This document shows positions 62,123 through 64,000 of a stretch of 64,000 bases of DNA, piece after piece; positions within the stretch are counted from its first letter, which is position 1; each line of letters opens with the position of its first letter. The stretch lies in assembly GCA_002633005.1 (NCBI GenBank), contig NMRA01000244.1, positions 364,346 to 428,345 of the forward strand. Reading direction: 5' to 3'. Source of the stretch: Phoronis australis. Taxonomy: Eukaryota; Phoronida; Phoronidae. The notes below the pieces were generated by a model. It did not search any database. It saw only the letters and a program-made list of their open reading frames with translations, and was not told the DNA's origin. The position numbers and the translations under genes were made by a program.

Positions 62123-64000
62123 GTAAGCAATTTTCAAATTTTGGTCCATACTTTCGAGGATAGTCGAGTTTTACAGAGCATTATTTTGTTTCTTAGAACT
62201 GGATGGAAGAGATGTTTTTAAGATCTGTCAATAGGCCAAAACCGGTTTTAATATCCTTCTAAGTAATTACATTTGACGTCTAGGCTTATATAAGGATTTG
62301 CGTGATCATTTTTTTGTCACGTAAAGGCCATCAGCAAAAAGAACACTTTTCTAAATTATACTACGTGCGTGCCCTTATGAAAAGACATTTGAGTACAAAA
62401 CAGTGCTGCACTACTGTAAGATCAGTGCAGAAGTACTGACTTAAATTGAGAAAATTCACGTTTCCAGTAGCAGGTATACTTTTGCTATTGGCGCGTTTCA
62501 GTTAGATATTCAAAGCTAATTCAGTTCTACAGCTCATGTCGGTCAAGATTCATCAGCTGATCAACTGCATGCAAATTTCATGACGAGGAATGCGTTGTCT
62601 GATTGGATGCACAACGGAGAATGAATATTGCAAGTATTTTGCGGAAGTTTCTATGTGAAACCAAAGTACGTAGTAACGAAGCCACTTCTTCCCAAAATGT
62701 CACCCGCCCAGAGCGAAGAAATAAAACAGTGGCACGTTTTTTTTTCTTCTGAATTTGATTCTGTCAATGTGCGCAATTGGGTCCCACTAATTGTGAGTGA
62801 ACGCATTCCGTCATTCAGACATCCTGCTACATTTTGGCAAGTTTTTTGTTTCGTTACATTTACGTATTGTTGCCACAGTAACTCTGAAGCGCTGTCCCGT
62901 CAAGCAATAGCAGTGCCACCACGTGGTGTTCCTTTACAGCGCTACAGCTACACTGTAGCCTATATATCATTTGAGATTCATTGAATAAGGAATGTTTCAA
63001 GCTTAAAATATCTGTCGTTGTTCTCAATTAGCAACGGGTATCACATTTTAAATCCAACACGAGTAATTTTACAAGTCAGCGATTTGTTTCAAATAATGTA
63101 ACTTCCAGATTTACGGAGTAGAGCCGACTTTTACGTTACTATGATTTACAGGGGTCGGATCCATTTAGGTTATTTTCTACAATATAGTAGAAAATGGCAA
63201 ATATCAATAACAATCGACTAAAATGTGCTGGCGAAATAGACTATAAAATAGCAGCAACGTTACCTCTGCTGTGCCTTGCCATAAAAATGGCCGTGGTAGA
63301 AACAGCAAACATTTAGAAACAATAAAAAATCCTCCGTTCTCACGATGTTGCTAAGCAACGACAGCAGATGTCAAATTTTAGGTAAACCGTGAAGATCTTA
63401 CCTTAAAAGCCGGTTCACACGGGTAACGTGTGTGCACCAAGTGTTTTCTGTTCTACGCCAAGTCAACAATATATTATTATTATGAATTATCTACTGATAC
63501 ATCACAATACAACACAGCAAAGTTACGGCAGCGGTTGAGGTCGTTGAATAACGATGAGGAATGTAAGACAATATTACCTGACTTAATTATTGATAACCCA
63601 TCATGCACAACGACCTATGTTATGGACGAAGAAACCAGCTGCCGTGGGCCTGCGCACGCTCGACGCGTGAATTATTAATGCTTCGTGATATCATTCGTTG
63701 ATTTGGAGCTCTACCATTTTCCATTGTTACGATTATCACCAAGGATTCAATGACGGGCAGTTATTATGAAAATAAGGTACACGTATTAGAAATAGCAAGT
63801 CTTATTTAAATTATCGGCTGCAAACGCTCTTTATCATTTTTTATTTTGTAAACCCCGATAGGATTTTGCAAATTATTTCCAGACGTGCACATGAACCTTT
63901 ATTAGGAGTCAAGTAAAAAGCTTCAAGTTAAAGCTCATGTTTGCCTTTTTCTTGTGGTATAAAATTTTGCAAAATCTGATACTGACGAGAACAACAAAAT
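62123..64000. other. Upstream region without a supported gene
   Basis: Contains ORFs at 62628-62984 (118 codons) and 63430-63678 (82 codons), neither with a recognisable domain or splice support. No repeats stand out. It may be intergenic, or an intron of a divergent plus-strand gene. Confidence 0.4.

Noticed and set aside
62628-62984. 118-residue plus-strand ORF as a gene
   Set aside because: No recognisable domain, Cys/Phe-rich composition as in random AT-rich DNA, and no splice support.

Overview
The window looks like nuclear DNA from an AT-rich animal genome, most likely a marine invertebrate. It has many short exons with GT-AG introns of about 0.3 to 7 kb, dense minisatellites, inverted-repeat mobile elements, one decayed LINE, and two single-N assembly joins. 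The phylum cannot be fixed from the sequence. There is no bacterial organisation, no CRISPR array, and no rRNA or tRNA gene that I could recognise.

Almost the whole window (about 217-61779) is one giant minus-strand gene that runs off the left edge. I traced about 41 coding exons by hand. Every junction used keeps the reading frame, giving about 2,670 residues before the window ends. Domain order is: two alternative N-termini; seven consecutive cupredoxin-like beta-sandwiches (exons 2-19, 59103 down to 42048); a chitobiase/Fn3-associated-type module (39493-36896); two fibronectin type III (FN3) domains (36491-34136); a disordered Ser/Gln/His-rich stretch of about 800 residues (33518-27202); a basic helical region with an internally repeated motif (26644-25592); an acidic plus Lys/Arg-rich linker (22130-15086); and at least two and a half more FN3 domains (14684-217). 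I know no named family with this architecture and leave the gene unnamed. No signal peptide or membrane segment is seen at either N-terminus, so an intracellular scaffold-like protein is the simplest reading.

The most unusual observation is that intronic minisatellites repeatedly contain the edge of the neighbouring exon together with its splice site. This is seen at the acceptors of exons 8 and 12 and at the donors of exons 13, 17 and 22, and weakly beside the exon 32 donor. Two candidate first exons (61779-61569, with a myristoylation-type start, and 60015-59685, polybasic) end in the same phase and can both join exon 2.

By region: 1-15 kb holds FN3 exons separated by large introns, plus a dispersed repeat with 450-bp internal units. 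15-22 kb holds a TA-flanked inverted-repeat transposon and an exon-bearing duplication joined at an N. 22-25.5 kb is a 42-bp minisatellite with a second N. 25.5-36.5 kb holds the large disordered exons and two FN3 domains. 36.5-42 kb holds the Fn3-associated module, a LINE remnant and a possible internal promoter. 42-59.1 kb holds the cupredoxin exons with splice-site arrays and MITEs. 59-62 kb is the 5' end. 62-64 kb holds no convincing gene, apart from one weak divergent exon candidate.
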